NCBI GenBank assembly: GCA_027624035.1
Contig: JAQBUI010000011.1
Coordinates: forward strand, 1-64,000
Origin: Pseudomonadota bacterium
GTDB lineage: Bacteria > Pseudomonadota > Gammaproteobacteria > Pseudomonadales > Azotimanducaceae
Length of the DNA: 64,000 nt
Reading direction: 5' to 3'
The notes under the pieces are model-generated. The model was given only the letters and a program-made list of their open reading frames with translations. It was not told the DNA's origin and ran no database searches. This document shows positions 54,303 through 63,384 of the stretch, in pieces. The position numbers were made by a program, and so were the translations under genes. How positions within the stretch are numbered: the first letter of the stretch is position 1; each line of letters begins with the position of its first letter.

Positions 54303-56572
54303 CTGCGAGCGCCCTTGCGTCGCTTGCCGCCGCGTCGGTCACCCGCCTTGCCAGGCTTACCTGCCCTGCTTGCTTTCGCCAGACGTGGACGATCACGTTT
54401 GATTGGCTCATGACTGACCAGTTCAAAGTCAATCTTGCGCTCGTCAACGCTGACCCGGGCGATCTGAACGGTCACGTTGTCGCCAAGACCAAATATGAGC
54501 CCACTCTTTTCACCTACCAGGCACTGACTGGCCTGATCAAACTGGTAGTAGTCGTTCACCAGCGTGCTCACGTGGACCAGCCCTTCGGTCAATACCTCCG
54601 ATAATTGTACGAAAAACCCAAAGCTGGTGACCCCGGTGATCACGCCAGGCTCGGTATCGCCTACCCTGCCATGGACGTATTCGCACTTCATCCATTCCAG
54701 AACCTCATAGACGGCGCTCTCCGCGCGACGCTCAGTGAACGAGCACGACTCGCCGAGTTCGACCAGTTCATCCATCCCATAGTCGTAGTCTCTGACTGGC
54801 GCCGCGCCCGAAAAGCGCCGAACCAGTGCACTGGTCGTCTCACCGTGAATCACGGACTTGATCAGGCGATGTGTCAGCAGGTCCGGATACCGCCGGATCG
54901 GCGAGGTGAAATGGGTATAGCGCCGATAGTTGAGCCCGAAATGACCCACATTGTCCGGCTGGTAAACCGCCTGGGAGAGCGACCGCAGCACCACGATCTG
55001 CAGGACATGACCATTGGGCTTGCTCCGCAATTCGAGCAGCGCCCGTTGGAAATCATCCGGCTTCAGCACACCTTTGGGCAGACCGATGCCAACGGAATCG
55101 AGGAACGTTCGCAGGTATTCAACCTTCTCCTCTTCGGGCCTCTGGTGAACCCTGAACAGCCCCTTCAGCTCAAGTTTCTCGATGAACGCCGCCGCACTCA
55201 CGTTGGCGCACAACATGCACTCCTCGATCAGTTGATGGGCACGGTTTCGATCGCGGCGCGAGATGGCACCGATGGCGCCCCATTCATCGAACTCGAACGC
55301 GAGTTCCGTTGAATCGAAATCCAGCGCACCTCTCTCCCCACGGGCCGACAGCAGGACGCCAAGCAGCCGGTATGCTGCCTCGAGCGAAGGCGCAAAGGGC
55401 CCTTCCGGAGGGCCGTCGGCAACCTGTTCATAGGTCAAACGGGCTGCGGACCGGATAACGGCTTCGTAGAACTGGTAACTGGTCACCCGGCCGCTGGCAG
55501 ACAGCCCCATCTCACAGACCAGTGCCAGGCGGTCCACATCCGGCCGGAGTGAACACAGGCCGTTGGACAGCGACTCGGGCAGCATCGGAACCACATGCTG
55601 GGGGAAATACACTGACGTTCCCCGGAGCCTGGCCTCCTGATCCAGTGCCGTCCCCAGCCGGACATAGTGCGCCACGTCGGCGATCGCCACATAGAGACGC
55701 CAGCCACCCCGCGCCCGGTCTTCGCAATAGACCGCATCATCAAAGTCCCGGGCGTCCGTGCCGTCGATCGTCACAAACGGCAGCTCACGCAGATCACGGC
55801 GCGCCTTTTTGTCCGCAGGCGCGACCTCCGCCGGCAGTGCCGCAACCTCGCCGAGGACATCCTCGCCAAACTGATAGGGAATCTCGTGATTGTGCAGGCT
55901 GACCTTGATTTCAAGCTCTGCGGTCAACTGCTCACCCAGTACCTCGAGTACTTCGCAGCTCGGTATGCCGTGCATGGAAGGTTGGTCCACGATCGCCGCA
56001 GTGACGATCAGCCCTTCTTCCAGATCATCCGCCGGATGGACCAGAATTTCCTGACAGATCCGGTTGTTCAGGCTCTCCAGGAACCAGGCCTGATTCTCAA
56101 AGTACAGACGCCCGACGATCTGCTGGGTCTTGCGTTCGATGACCTCCACGATTTCACCTTCCGGGCGGCCCCGTCGGTCGATGCCGCGAATTCGAACGAG
56201 CGCGATGTCCCCGTGGAAGACGCCCCGCATCTGACGATGCCCCAGGAAGATATCCTCCTCATCATCGGCTTCAGGAATCAGAAAGCCATAACCATCCATA
56301 TGGCCTGCGATCCTGCCCCGAACCAGGTCCATCCGGCTGGCAATGGCATAGACATTGCGGCGGTCGGCGATGAGCTGACCATCCCTGACCATCGCGCGCA
56401 GACGGTTCTGCAGGGCATCCCGCTGCCAGCTTTCCTCCATGTCCAGGGTCTTGGCGAGGCGCTTGATACTGGCTGGCTCGCCAATGGATTCCATGGTCTC
56501 AAGGATCAGCCTGCGGCTGGCAATGGGCCTTTCGTACCGCTTTTTCTCCTGTTCTGCGTCAGGGTCGTGCAA
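54299..56572 (-). CDS. rnr: Ribonuclease R
   Basis: 757 residues, 3'-5' processive exoribonuclease that degrades structured RNA. N-terminal winged helix (LILETMESIGEPASIKRLAK), cold-shock domains, the RNB catalytic centre with VTIDGTDARDFDDAVYCEDR near residue 265, SLSNGLCSLRPDVDRLALVC, and RRYTHFTSPIRRYPDLLTHR. An S1 domain follows, ending in a basic tail (SRAGKPGKAGDRRGGKRRKG). It also participates with SmpB/tmRNA in clearing stalled messages. rlmB follows with overlap. Confidence 0.97.
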   Translation of the reverse strand: MHDPDAEQEKKRYERPIASRRLILETMESIGEPASIKRLAKTLDMEESWQRDALQNRLRAMVRDGQLIADRRNVYAIASRMDLVRGRIAGHMDGYGFLIPEADDEEDIFLGHRQMRGVFHGDIALVRIRGIDRRGRPEGEIVEVIERKTQQIVGRLYFENQAWFLESLNNRICQEILVHPADDLEEGLIVTAAIVDQPSMHGIPSCEVLEVLGEQLTAELEIKVSLHNHEIPYQFGEDVLGEVAALPAEVAPADKKARRDLRELPFVTIDGTDARDFDDAVYCEDRARGGWRLYVAIADVAHYVRLGTALDQEARLRGTSVYFPQHVVPMLPESLSNGLCSLRPDVDRLALVCEMGLSASGRVTSYQFYEAVIRSAARLTYEQVADGPPEGPFAPSLEAAYRLLGVLLSARGERGALDFDSTELAFEFDEWGAIGAISRRDRNRAHQLIEECMLCANVSAAAFIEKLELKGLFRVHQRPEEEKVEYLRTFLDSVGIGLPKGVLKPDDFQRALLELRSKPNGHVLQIVVLRSLSQAVYQPDNVGHFGLNYRRYTHFTSPIRRYPDLLTHRLIKSVIHGETTSALVRRFSGAAPVRDYDYGMDELVELGESCSFTERRAESAVYEVLEWMKCEYVHGRVGDTEPGVITGVTSFGFFVQLSEVLTEGLVHVSTLVNDYYQFDQASQCLVGEKSGLIFGLGDNVTVQIARVSVDERKIDFELVSHEPIKRDRPRLAKASRAGKPGKAGDRRGGKRRKGARR

Positions 56573-56654
56573 TCTTGGTTCTCATTTGTCTGTTCTCGAA
56601 TCAGGGCTGACCGGGATAGCCACCCAATGGTTGGTGGGTATTATAGCGGGTCAA

Positions 56655-56683
56655 TTGACACAACCCCGCTGCAACTGTAATCT
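56655..56683 (+). promoter_or_regulatory. Promoter of tRNA-Leu
   Basis: Perfect -35 TTGACA at 56655-56660. The -10 is TGTAAT (56676-56681, 15-base spacer) or TAATCT (56678-56683, 17-base spacer). The tRNA 5' end is at 56695, so start would be just before it. A GC-rich discriminator (CGCCGTCC) is typical for stringently controlled stable RNA genes. Confidence 0.6.
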
Positions 56684-56694
56684 TCGCCGTCCTT

Positions 56695-56781
56695 GCCGAG
56701 GTGGTGGAATTGGTAGACACGCTAGCTTCAGGTGCTAGTGGGGGCAACCCCGTGGAGGTTCAAGTCCTCTTCTCGGCACCA
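56695..56781 (+). tRNA. tRNA-Leu (anticodon CAG)
   Basis: 87 bases including encoded CCA. Acceptor GCCGAGG pairs with the 3' TCTCGGC; D-arm GTGGAATTGGTAGACAC; anticodon stem CTAGC/GCTAG with loop TTCAGGT giving CAG; long variable arm GTGGGGGCAACCCCGT, the type II structure expected of Leu; T-arm GAGGTTCAAGTCCTC. The 3' end faces a mobile-element region. Confidence 0.95.
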
Positions 56782-57207
56782 ACCAACCACGTAACATGCC
56801 TCATAACTTGCTGATCCATAAGCGTTCAACGATCTGAACCATGGACCAGCAGACAAATACGACGACTCTAAAGCCCCCACGATACACGTACCTCAAGAAG
56901 AACGTACTGTTTTTCGCGTGAGCAGGATCCGAGCTGAGGATAACGCGCCGATGCCGTCGACCGAGTCAGCGCAGACATTCCCACCGACGAAGGCGTTCAG
57001 GTAGTTCAGTATCTCGAACAGTCATCTACAGCTGGTCGCTGCAATTTACAGTCACGCAATCAACACACCGGCACAACGATGCCTGGCGTGCCTTTAGGCC
57101 TTGAGGCCTTGAGGGTACAGACGCTTCAACGATAAAACGGACTCCCCCTGCCAGAATTTCGGCATCATAGTGCCACTGATCAATATCGGCATGAAGGAGT
57201 CCATGTA
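56782..57207 (+). other. Non-coding gap with IS110 remnant and structured leader
   Basis: No gene. Around 57031-57075 the sequence resembles the end of the adjacent IS110 transposase gene (shared blocks CGCTGCAA, TACAGTCACGCA), suggesting an older related copy. From about 57100 to 57205 several hairpins are possible: AGGCC-TTGA-GGCCT (about 57100-57113), and GGACTCC (57139-57145) pairing with GGAGTCC (57196-57202) around smaller stems. IS110 elements encode a bridge RNA in a flank of this kind, so this is a candidate. Confidence 0.45.
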
Positions 57208-58428
57208 ATGCAGTGTACGACCATTGGGGTAGATCTCGCAAAGTCAGTGTTTCAGGTATCCATCGCCAACCAGGCAGGCAGGATAGTTGACCGTAGGCGA
57301 TTGTCTCGCAGCCAGTTCGATCGCTTTCTCGCGAATCAGCAAGCCGCTGAGTTGGTGATGGAAACGTGCGCCACGGCGCACTTCTGGGCGCGCAAGGCGC
57401 GCGACTATGGCCATCAGCCACGACTGCTCCATGCGCCCTACGTCCGGCCCTACGTTCGACGCAACAAGACCGATGCGGCTGACGCCGACGCACTGGTCCG
57501 TGCAGGCAAAGATCCGGACCCCAAGCCGGTCCCGGTCAAGACCGAAGACCAACAGGCATTACAGGGTCTACATCGCATTCGCCGGCAATGGCTGGGCACG
57601 CGTACCCAGCGCATTAATCTTGCGCGTGGCCTGCTGGCCGAGTTCGGGGTCAGCATCGCAGTCGGTACCAGGCAGATCACCGCGCGGCTGCGCGCACACG
57701 CCGACCAGATACCTGACGTATTGCGCCAGGCGCTACTGCCAGTACTGACCGAGATCAGGGAGCTTGAGGACAAGCTCGCAACGCTCGATCAACAACTGAA
57801 ACAACTCGCCCGGGAGCTGCCGCAAGTGCAACGGCTGATGAGCATTCCCGGTATCGGAGTCATTACCGCGACTGCGATGGTGGCGTCGGTCCCTGACATC
57901 CACTCATTCAAGCGGGCCAGGCAGTTCAGTGCCTGGCTCGGTATCACGCCGCGAGAGTACAGCTCAGGTAATAGCCGACGGCTGGGCCGGATCACCAGAA
58001 AGGGAGACAGCTATCTGCGCATGTTGTTGATCCATGGCGCGCGAGCTGCCCTGCTCGGTGCCCGGCGGCGCCAGGCGAACGGTACAACAATGACCCAGTT
58101 GCAGCACTGGGCGCTGCAACTACAGTCACGCAGTCACCACAACGTCGCTGCGGTTGCTCTGGCGAACAAGATGGCGAGAATCCACCAACCCACGACCAAC
58201 CGATGCACCGTAAATGAAGAGTCAACCGAACCCCGGACCCGACACAAGGCCGATAACATGAATGAGCCGGAGCTCGATTCAACGATAGGCCAGTCGGGTG
58301 CGGATTTTACATTGGCGCGAGATCACGACATCTCACAACAGACGCCGTATAGACGTATGCAATCGGGAATCTTCACCATGGTGAAAACGGTGGTCAATCG
58401 AGATGGAGGGGCAAAGATGATTCGTTAG
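57208..58428 (+). CDS. IS110 family transposase
   Basis: 406 residues. N-terminal RuvC-like DEDD domain (TTIGVDLAKSVFQVSIANQA, then YVRRNKTDAADADALVRAGK) and C-terminal Tnp20 domain (LMSIPGIGVITATAMVASVP, GITPREYSSGNSRRLGRITR, KGDSYLRMLLIHGARAALLG). The serine in YSSGNS is the expected second catalytic residue. After ALANKMARI (about residue 330) the last 75 residues do not resemble the usual IS110 tail and may come from a neighbouring sequence after rearrangement. GGAG precedes the ATG. Inserted downstream of tRNA-Leu. Confidence 0.9.
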   Translation: MQCTTIGVDLAKSVFQVSIANQAGRIVDRRRLSRSQFDRFLANQQAAELVMETCATAHFWARKARDYGHQPRLLHAPYVRPYVRRNKTDAADADALVRAGKDPDPKPVPVKTEDQQALQGLHRIRRQWLGTRTQRINLARGLLAEFGVSIAVGTRQITARLRAHADQIPDVLRQALLPVLTEIRELEDKLATLDQQLKQLARELPQVQRLMSIPGIGVITATAMVASVPDIHSFKRARQFSAWLGITPREYSSGNSRRLGRITRKGDSYLRMLLIHGARAALLGARRRQANGTTMTQLQHWALQLQSRSHHNVAAVALANKMARIHQPTTNRCTVNEESTEPRTRHKADNMNEPELDSTIGQSGADFTLARDHDISQQTPYRRMQSGIFTMVKTVVNRDGGAKMIR

Positions 58429-58474
58429 AAGAAGACCGAAGATAAAATTTGACGGGAGAGTCCATAGACTCATG

Positions 58475-59071
58475 CTAGATGCCGTCTGAGAAAACATGGT
58501 CCCACCGCTTTGTCGGGTTATCAAACCTGACCAGAGAAGAATCAAAGGCTTTCGCGTCAAACGGGCGGCCCAACCACGACAGTAGTTCTTCATATTCCTC
58601 ATCGTCGGGATCGGCGAAGACTTCGATGAGGTGATAGTAGCCGCCTATCCCTCCACAGTCCTCGGGTGGGCAAGCCATGGCTCCATCCAGGCAAATCGGG
58701 TACCGCTTCCCTTTCTCCGCTAGCACGACTCCCTGTAGCGTCACTTCATGAATCCAGCCATCTCCGAAGTCATATTCATAGGTGCAACTCGTTCCGATTT
58801 CGAAATGGTCTTTGATCGGGATCTCCCAGCCCGGCAGTGTCTCCAGGTCCGAGAACCCTTCATCAACCGGGATTCCTATCTCTTCCGTAGTCCCGACCTT
58901 TCCAAATCGGAATGCGTGAAGATGACAATCGAGCCAGCCCATCGAATCTTGGATTGCAACGTGCAGGTCCCAGAACGAATACTTTTCCGGAACCTGAATG
59001 CGTCGCCACACCGTTGGTTTTGTTTGGAGCAACGTGACAGTGAAATCATAGACTCGGCGCCTAGTCGGCAT
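58475..59071 (-). CDS. Plasmid pRiA4b ORF-3 family protein
   Basis: 198 residues from the ATG at 59071, which has GGGAG 7-8 bases upstream; an ATG at 59098 is open too. Family features are KPTVWRRIQVPEKYSFWDLH near the N-terminus, CTYEYDFGDGWIHEVTL in the middle and CPPEDCGGIGGYYHLIEVFA. The family is of unknown function and often found beside transposons and on plasmids, as here between two IS110-type elements. Confidence 0.9.
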   Translation of the reverse strand: MPTRRRVYDFTVTLLQTKPTVWRRIQVPEKYSFWDLHVAIQDSMGWLDCHLHAFRFGKVGTTEEIGIPVDEGFSDLETLPGWEIPIKDHFEIGTSCTYEYDFGDGWIHEVTLQGVVLAEKGKRYPICLDGAMACPPEDCGGIGGYYHLIEVFADPDDEEYEELLSWLGRPFDAKAFDSSLVRFDNPTKRWDHVFSDGI

Positions 59072-59193
59072 GCGGTAGCTCCCAAGGCATATAGACATGA
59101 TGACTTCCCACAAAGAGTGCTGACCCCCTTCGTGGGTTAGCAAAGCCAGAGCCATAATATTTGTTCACACCAAATAATCCGGAGGTCAGCACA

Positions 59194-59958
59194 GTGGAAA
59201 ACTCTAACATAGTCTTTATCGGCATGGACACTCACAAAGTATCAACCGACGTGAGCTACGCCCTTGATGGTCACAACAACGCACCCCAGCATCTGGGCAA
59301 GTTTCCAAGTAAGAAACTCGCCATGCAAAAACTGGTTCGACAGCTGCAGTCGAAATTTCCAGGTGCGTCGCTACTCTTTTGCTATGAGGCTGGGCCTTGC
59401 GGCTACTGGCTATACCGACTACTCACTTCGATGGGACATCAGTGTTATGTGGTCGCGCCATCTCTCATCCCTAAGAAATCCGGGGACCGGGTGAAGACAG
59501 ACAGACGCGATAGTCTAAAGCTCTCGCAATTGCTCAAGACCGGCGATCTGCATCCTATCTATGTACCTGCTGAAGAGGACGAAGCGATTCGTGATCTCTC
59601 TCGCGCTCGAGAAGCCGCAATGCGCGATCTCAATGATGCTCGATATCGTCTTAAAGCGTTATTGCTAAGAAACCATATTAACTACAAAGGCACCGCTAAT
59701 TGGTCGGAGAAACATCTGCGCTGGCTCGCTGAGATTGTGTTGCCTCACCATGCACAGCAATTTGTTTTACAGGAAATGATCTTCGCCATTCGTGAACGAA
59801 TGGAGCGACTGGAGCGACTCGACAATGAACTACGCTGTCAGGTGGAACAATGGCGCTACTATCCAGTGGTGCGCGCCATTCAGGCCATGCGTGGCGTTCG
59901 CTTGCTCGTCGCCGTCGGTGTCATTGCCGAACTGGGTGATCTCACCCGATTCGGACAA
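59194..59958 (+). pseudogene. Truncated IS110 family transposase
   Basis: Starts GTG 59194 after GGAGG. It reads NSNIVFIGMDTHKVSTDVSY, YEAGPCGYWLYRLL and SGDRVKTDRRDSLKLSQLLK (DEDD domain), then QAMRGVRLLVAVGVIAELGD to LTRF, where the Tnp20 homology stops at about 59958. The following codons (GQRVPTGLPKKTYIEKRSSR) are unrelated, so the 3' half with the catalytic serine is lost. It is a different IS110 lineage from the element at 57208. Confidence 0.85.
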
Positions 59959-60086
59959 AGGGTCCCGACAGGCCTTCCAAAAAAGACATACATAGAGAAG
60001 AGGTCCTCTCGATCGTTTCCCCATAGCGTTCTTCAAAGTGAACAAAATGGGTATGATGTGCTGCGTCACCGATTCAGGAGCAAACC

Positions 60087-60965
60087 ATGGGCCACGAGGC
60101 ATTACCGGTACCGGTCACATCATTCGATCAGATGCGGTCCGACCTGGACGAATTCGGTTACTGCCTGATGGCAGACGCTCTGAGCCCGGCCCAGGTGCTG
60201 GAAATCAAAACCCGTCTGCTGGATCAGGCGCAAGCAGAACAACGCGCTGGGGTTGCGCTGCGAGACGGTGGCCCGATGCCGTGGCAGAAAGACCTGCCAA
60301 AAGCGGCCCCCAATCAACGGGTCATGAACCTCCTGGATAAGGGGCAGGAGTTCTGGCAGCTGCTGCTCCATCCCATCGTGGATGAAATCATCTGCCACCT
60401 GCTGGGAGAGAACGTGATCTCATCCAGCGTTACCGCCAACATCACCCACCCCGGTAGCCAACCTATGCCGCTGCATTCCGATCAGGGATACGTCGACATC
60501 CCCATCACGAATGCGGTGGTCTGCAATACCATGTGGATGCTCACCGACTACACGGCTGAGAACGGCGGCACTTACCTCATTCCTCGCAGTCACCAGCGAA
60601 ACCGGACGCCAGACAAACCGTTCGATTTCTCGGAATGTATTTCACTTGAAGGGCCCACCGGTACCGCGTGCGTATTCGATGGGCGCGTCTGGCACGGCAC
60701 CGGTCCCAACACCTCATTAGAGGATTCGCGGGTAGGCCTGCTCAACTACTGGTGTCGTCCCTGGCTGCGCCAGCAGGAGAATATGGCGGTGTCTTTATCG
60801 GACGAGACCATTGCCGCCATGCCGGAGGCGCTGCTGAACAGGATCGGCTTTCGGGTCCACGGCACACTGGGCAATGTGGACCCCAATCCCGCCTCCACCA
60901 GTCCAACGGGTCTGATAGACCGATCGAAGGAACGCATTGGGCGCCGCTCTGTCTCTGAGGCATGA
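60087..60965 (+). CDS. Phytanoyl-CoA dioxygenase family protein (1)
   Basis: 292 residues, Fe(II)/2-oxoglutarate-dependent oxygenase fold. Iron ligands HSD are in MPLHSDQGYVDIPIT near residue 132 and the distal His in DGRVWHGTGPNTS near 203; the 2OG-binding Arg is probably in EDSRVGLLNYWCRP. CAGGAG precedes the ATG. It begins just beyond the truncated IS110 element, which has probably removed upstream context. Substrate unknown. Confidence 0.9.
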   Translation: MGHEALPVPVTSFDQMRSDLDEFGYCLMADALSPAQVLEIKTRLLDQAQAEQRAGVALRDGGPMPWQKDLPKAAPNQRVMNLLDKGQEFWQLLLHPIVDEIICHLLGENVISSSVTANITHPGSQPMPLHSDQGYVDIPITNAVVCNTMWMLTDYTAENGGTYLIPRSHQRNRTPDKPFDFSECISLEGPTGTACVFDGRVWHGTGPNTSLEDSRVGLLNYWCRPWLRQQENMAVSLSDETIAAMPEALLNRIGFRVHGTLGNVDPNPASTSPTGLIDRSKERIGRRSVSEA

Positions 60966-61087
60966 CGACTCCAGGAGATCCGGGTGCGAACCTTGCGCCA
61001 GGCTCAGTAGACGTTGTCGAAGGCTGTGTCCCTGTTTCAGCATCACGATAGAGGTGCCCGCCGATCGCCGTTTCGAAGTCCGCCTGA

Positions 61088-62105
61088 TCAATACCGGGAA
61101 AAGAAATCCCAGATCACCTCTGTGGCACGAAAGCCGGATGCATCGCTTTCCCGCGGCTTGCCATTCTTGCCCGGGGAACCCGGCCATTCATGGCCATAGT
61201 TTTCGATACGGTAGTAATGCACTTCAAAGCCATCACCTGCCGGCAGGTATTTGTACAGCGTCGCATTTGTTGTCGCCTGTATCGTCTCCTGTCTTGCATA
61301 GTGGTTGAGCTTCGCAAAGTAATGGACCAGTTCTTCCGGTGTAGGGAATGAAGTTTTCTTTCCTCCCTTCGCCCGACTTCCGGTTATCGGTACGAGCTGA
61401 TCATTAACGCCATGGATGTGCAGTAACGGTTTCGGCCCCTCGGGGTCACAACTTTTCAAAACTGAATACTCGGACAAGCCGGCGACCGGCGCCGCACCCT
61501 TGAAGACCTGCCCAGCCTGACACAACAGCGTGTAACTCATGTAGGCACCATTGGACATACCTGTCACAAAGGTCCTTGCCGGGTCTACGTGGTATGTGTC
61601 CTGAAGATGGACCGCCAGATCAGAAAGGAACCCGACATCGTCTTCGCCATCCTCAGTGCCGGTATCGTTCCAGCGGACATTGCCGGCTGTGCTGACCAAC
61701 CTGCCGTCAACACAGATGTATTTCATCCAGTCATCGGATGGCTCGTTGCTTCGGCAGATCGCGTCGAGGTCCAGTTCGGCCATCTCTGCCTCTTTCCTGT
61801 TCAGTGTAACGGTTTTCCTGAGGCTCTAAGGATAGACGGCCAGGAAGCCATGTTGTTCAGCCAGTTCGTTGAAGCCGATTCGGTACCCCCAGACCGTGCA
61901 GGGCAAACAGCATGGGCGCACGATCGGGCAGATTCCCAGGCAGATAGATCTTGTAGGTTCTCTCTACGCCATGGTGATGGAATACCAGGTCTCGGCCGTT
62001 GATCTCCTCGGACCCGGATTCGGGGCCTGGATTATCGGTCACGGTGCAGCCTGCCAGCACGAGCAGTGTTGCCGGCAGCGGCGCCAGCCCTCCCGGGTTC
62101 ATCAT
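61088..62105 (-). pseudogene. Disrupted secreted esterase (PHB-depolymerase/feruloyl-esterase type)
   Basis: The N-terminal part (from 62105) is a lipoprotein signal, LLVLAGCTV, then HHHGVERTYKIYLPGNLPDR and MLFALHG. A frameshift near 61890-61905 leads to GFNELAEQHGFLAVYP in another frame, which meets a TAG at about 61833. The remaining frame reads on to 61088 with catalytic Ser in TGMSNGAYMSYTLLCQ, the LLHIHGVNDQLVPI Asp region and NYGHEWPG with the His. The catalytic domain is thus complete but separated from its export signal by two lesions. A downstream ATG at 61783 could still give a 231-residue cytoplasmic product. Confidence 0.7.
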
Positions 62106-62110
62106 TGGAA

Positions 62111-63238
62111 TCAGTACTCCAGCGCGACGCCGTCAAAGTCATACCGGGGCGCCTGCTCGGCGGCAACAATATCTGCCATGCCTTCCCACTCTTCCCACAT
62201 GTGCGTCAGGGCGTGGCGGGATCGTGCAAACGGATCATTGCCTTGCTCGAATTCGAGCCACTCACCCTGCTGACCGCGATCGGGATGATCGGTGATTCCG
62301 GTCACGACGACGTTGGGCTGGCGCTTCTTGTTGCGGATGCGATAGATCATGTTCTTGCGGGATTCTGTGCCGTTCTCGTTGCGCGTCCCTGTATGTGGCA
62401 TCTGGTAGATGGTGATGCAGGCGTCCCCCGGTTCCATCAGGATCTGTGTGGGCCTCGCCCAGGGACGACCGTCGGGCGTTCGCGCCGGCGGCTCCGGGTC
62501 AATCTCGATCATTTTCTGGTGCACGCCATCGGGCAGCAGATTGAAGCCCGCCCGATTGGGCGCACCAATGTTGAACCTGGGCCATCCTGGGCCCTCGGGC
62601 CCGACGACACCGCCCTGATGGTCCTGCCAGCGATAGTATTGTTCCAGCACATGATGGCCTCCCGGCACCACAGCGGTCTGCCCGCAACCCTCGATCGTCT
62701 GGTCGTTGAGGGGAACGATCGCAAACGCGGTGCAACTGCCTACCGACAGCGTCATCTCCCGGTCCTGGAAGAGCGGCACCATGTTGCTGCCGATGACATC
62801 GGCGCTGCGGCCAATGTCGCCTTTAGGTCCGCGGGCAATCATCTGCCTGTAGACCTCCTCCACTGAACCCTGCAGTTCCTGCTGGGGAGCGCCCAGACTG
62901 AACAAACCCTCTGCGTGCAGCCCATAACCGTAGTACGGCACATCATGGTCTCGATAGCCGGTACCGTGGAAATGGCCCTGAGGCTCACTTTTTTTGATGA
63001 TGCCGACCTGGGCCAGGGACGGCGGGTCGAACTCGCCCATCATTTCATTGAGTATCGGCGTCACCAGTGACCGATTGACGAGATCGGTGATCTCCCGGGC
63101 ACCCATCAGGTTCTCGCCCTTTTCCGCTGACTTGATACGCCTCTGGGCCTTGTCGACGAGCTCGTCCGGGACGACTCCTTTCAAAATAAGATAGCCGCGA
63201 TGGAAGAACTCTCGTTTCTGCTCATCCGTCACATGCAT
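62111..63238 (-). CDS. Phytanoyl-CoA dioxygenase family protein (2)
   Basis: 375 residues, long member of the PhyH group: EFFHRGYLILKGVVPDELVD at the N-terminus, GHFHGTGYRDHDVPYYGYGL, FAIVPLNDQTIEGCGQTAVV and PGGHHVLEQYYRWQDHQG; the distal metal site is probably GDACITIYQMPHTGTRNENG. Not closely similar to the two neighbouring PhyH proteins. It is 5 bases upstream of the broken esterase on the same strand. Confidence 0.88.
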   Translation of the reverse strand: MHVTDEQKREFFHRGYLILKGVVPDELVDKAQRRIKSAEKGENLMGAREITDLVNRSLVTPILNEMMGEFDPPSLAQVGIIKKSEPQGHFHGTGYRDHDVPYYGYGLHAEGLFSLGAPQQELQGSVEEVYRQMIARGPKGDIGRSADVIGSNMVPLFQDREMTLSVGSCTAFAIVPLNDQTIEGCGQTAVVPGGHHVLEQYYRWQDHQGGVVGPEGPGWPRFNIGAPNRAGFNLLPDGVHQKMIEIDPEPPARTPDGRPWARPTQILMEPGDACITIYQMPHTGTRNENGTESRKNMIYRIRNKKRQPNVVVTGITDHPDRGQQGEWLEFEQGNDPFARSRHALTHMWEEWEGMADIVAAEQAPRYDFDGVALEY

Positions 63239-63384
63239 GAGTGGGCTCCAAAGATTGTGGTAGTCCGAGAATATACCAAACTGAAGCCTGGGACAGGCAT
63301 CGCTTTCTCAACCTCTTCAGGAATACCTGCCACCAGGAACTGGACCTGCACTTCCGTCGCCGCGTGCGGCGAATGCCTCGACTG

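Noticed and set aside
55667-56680. 337-codon + strand ORF opposite rnr
   Set aside because: Antisense shadow of RNase R; no ribosome site or domain.
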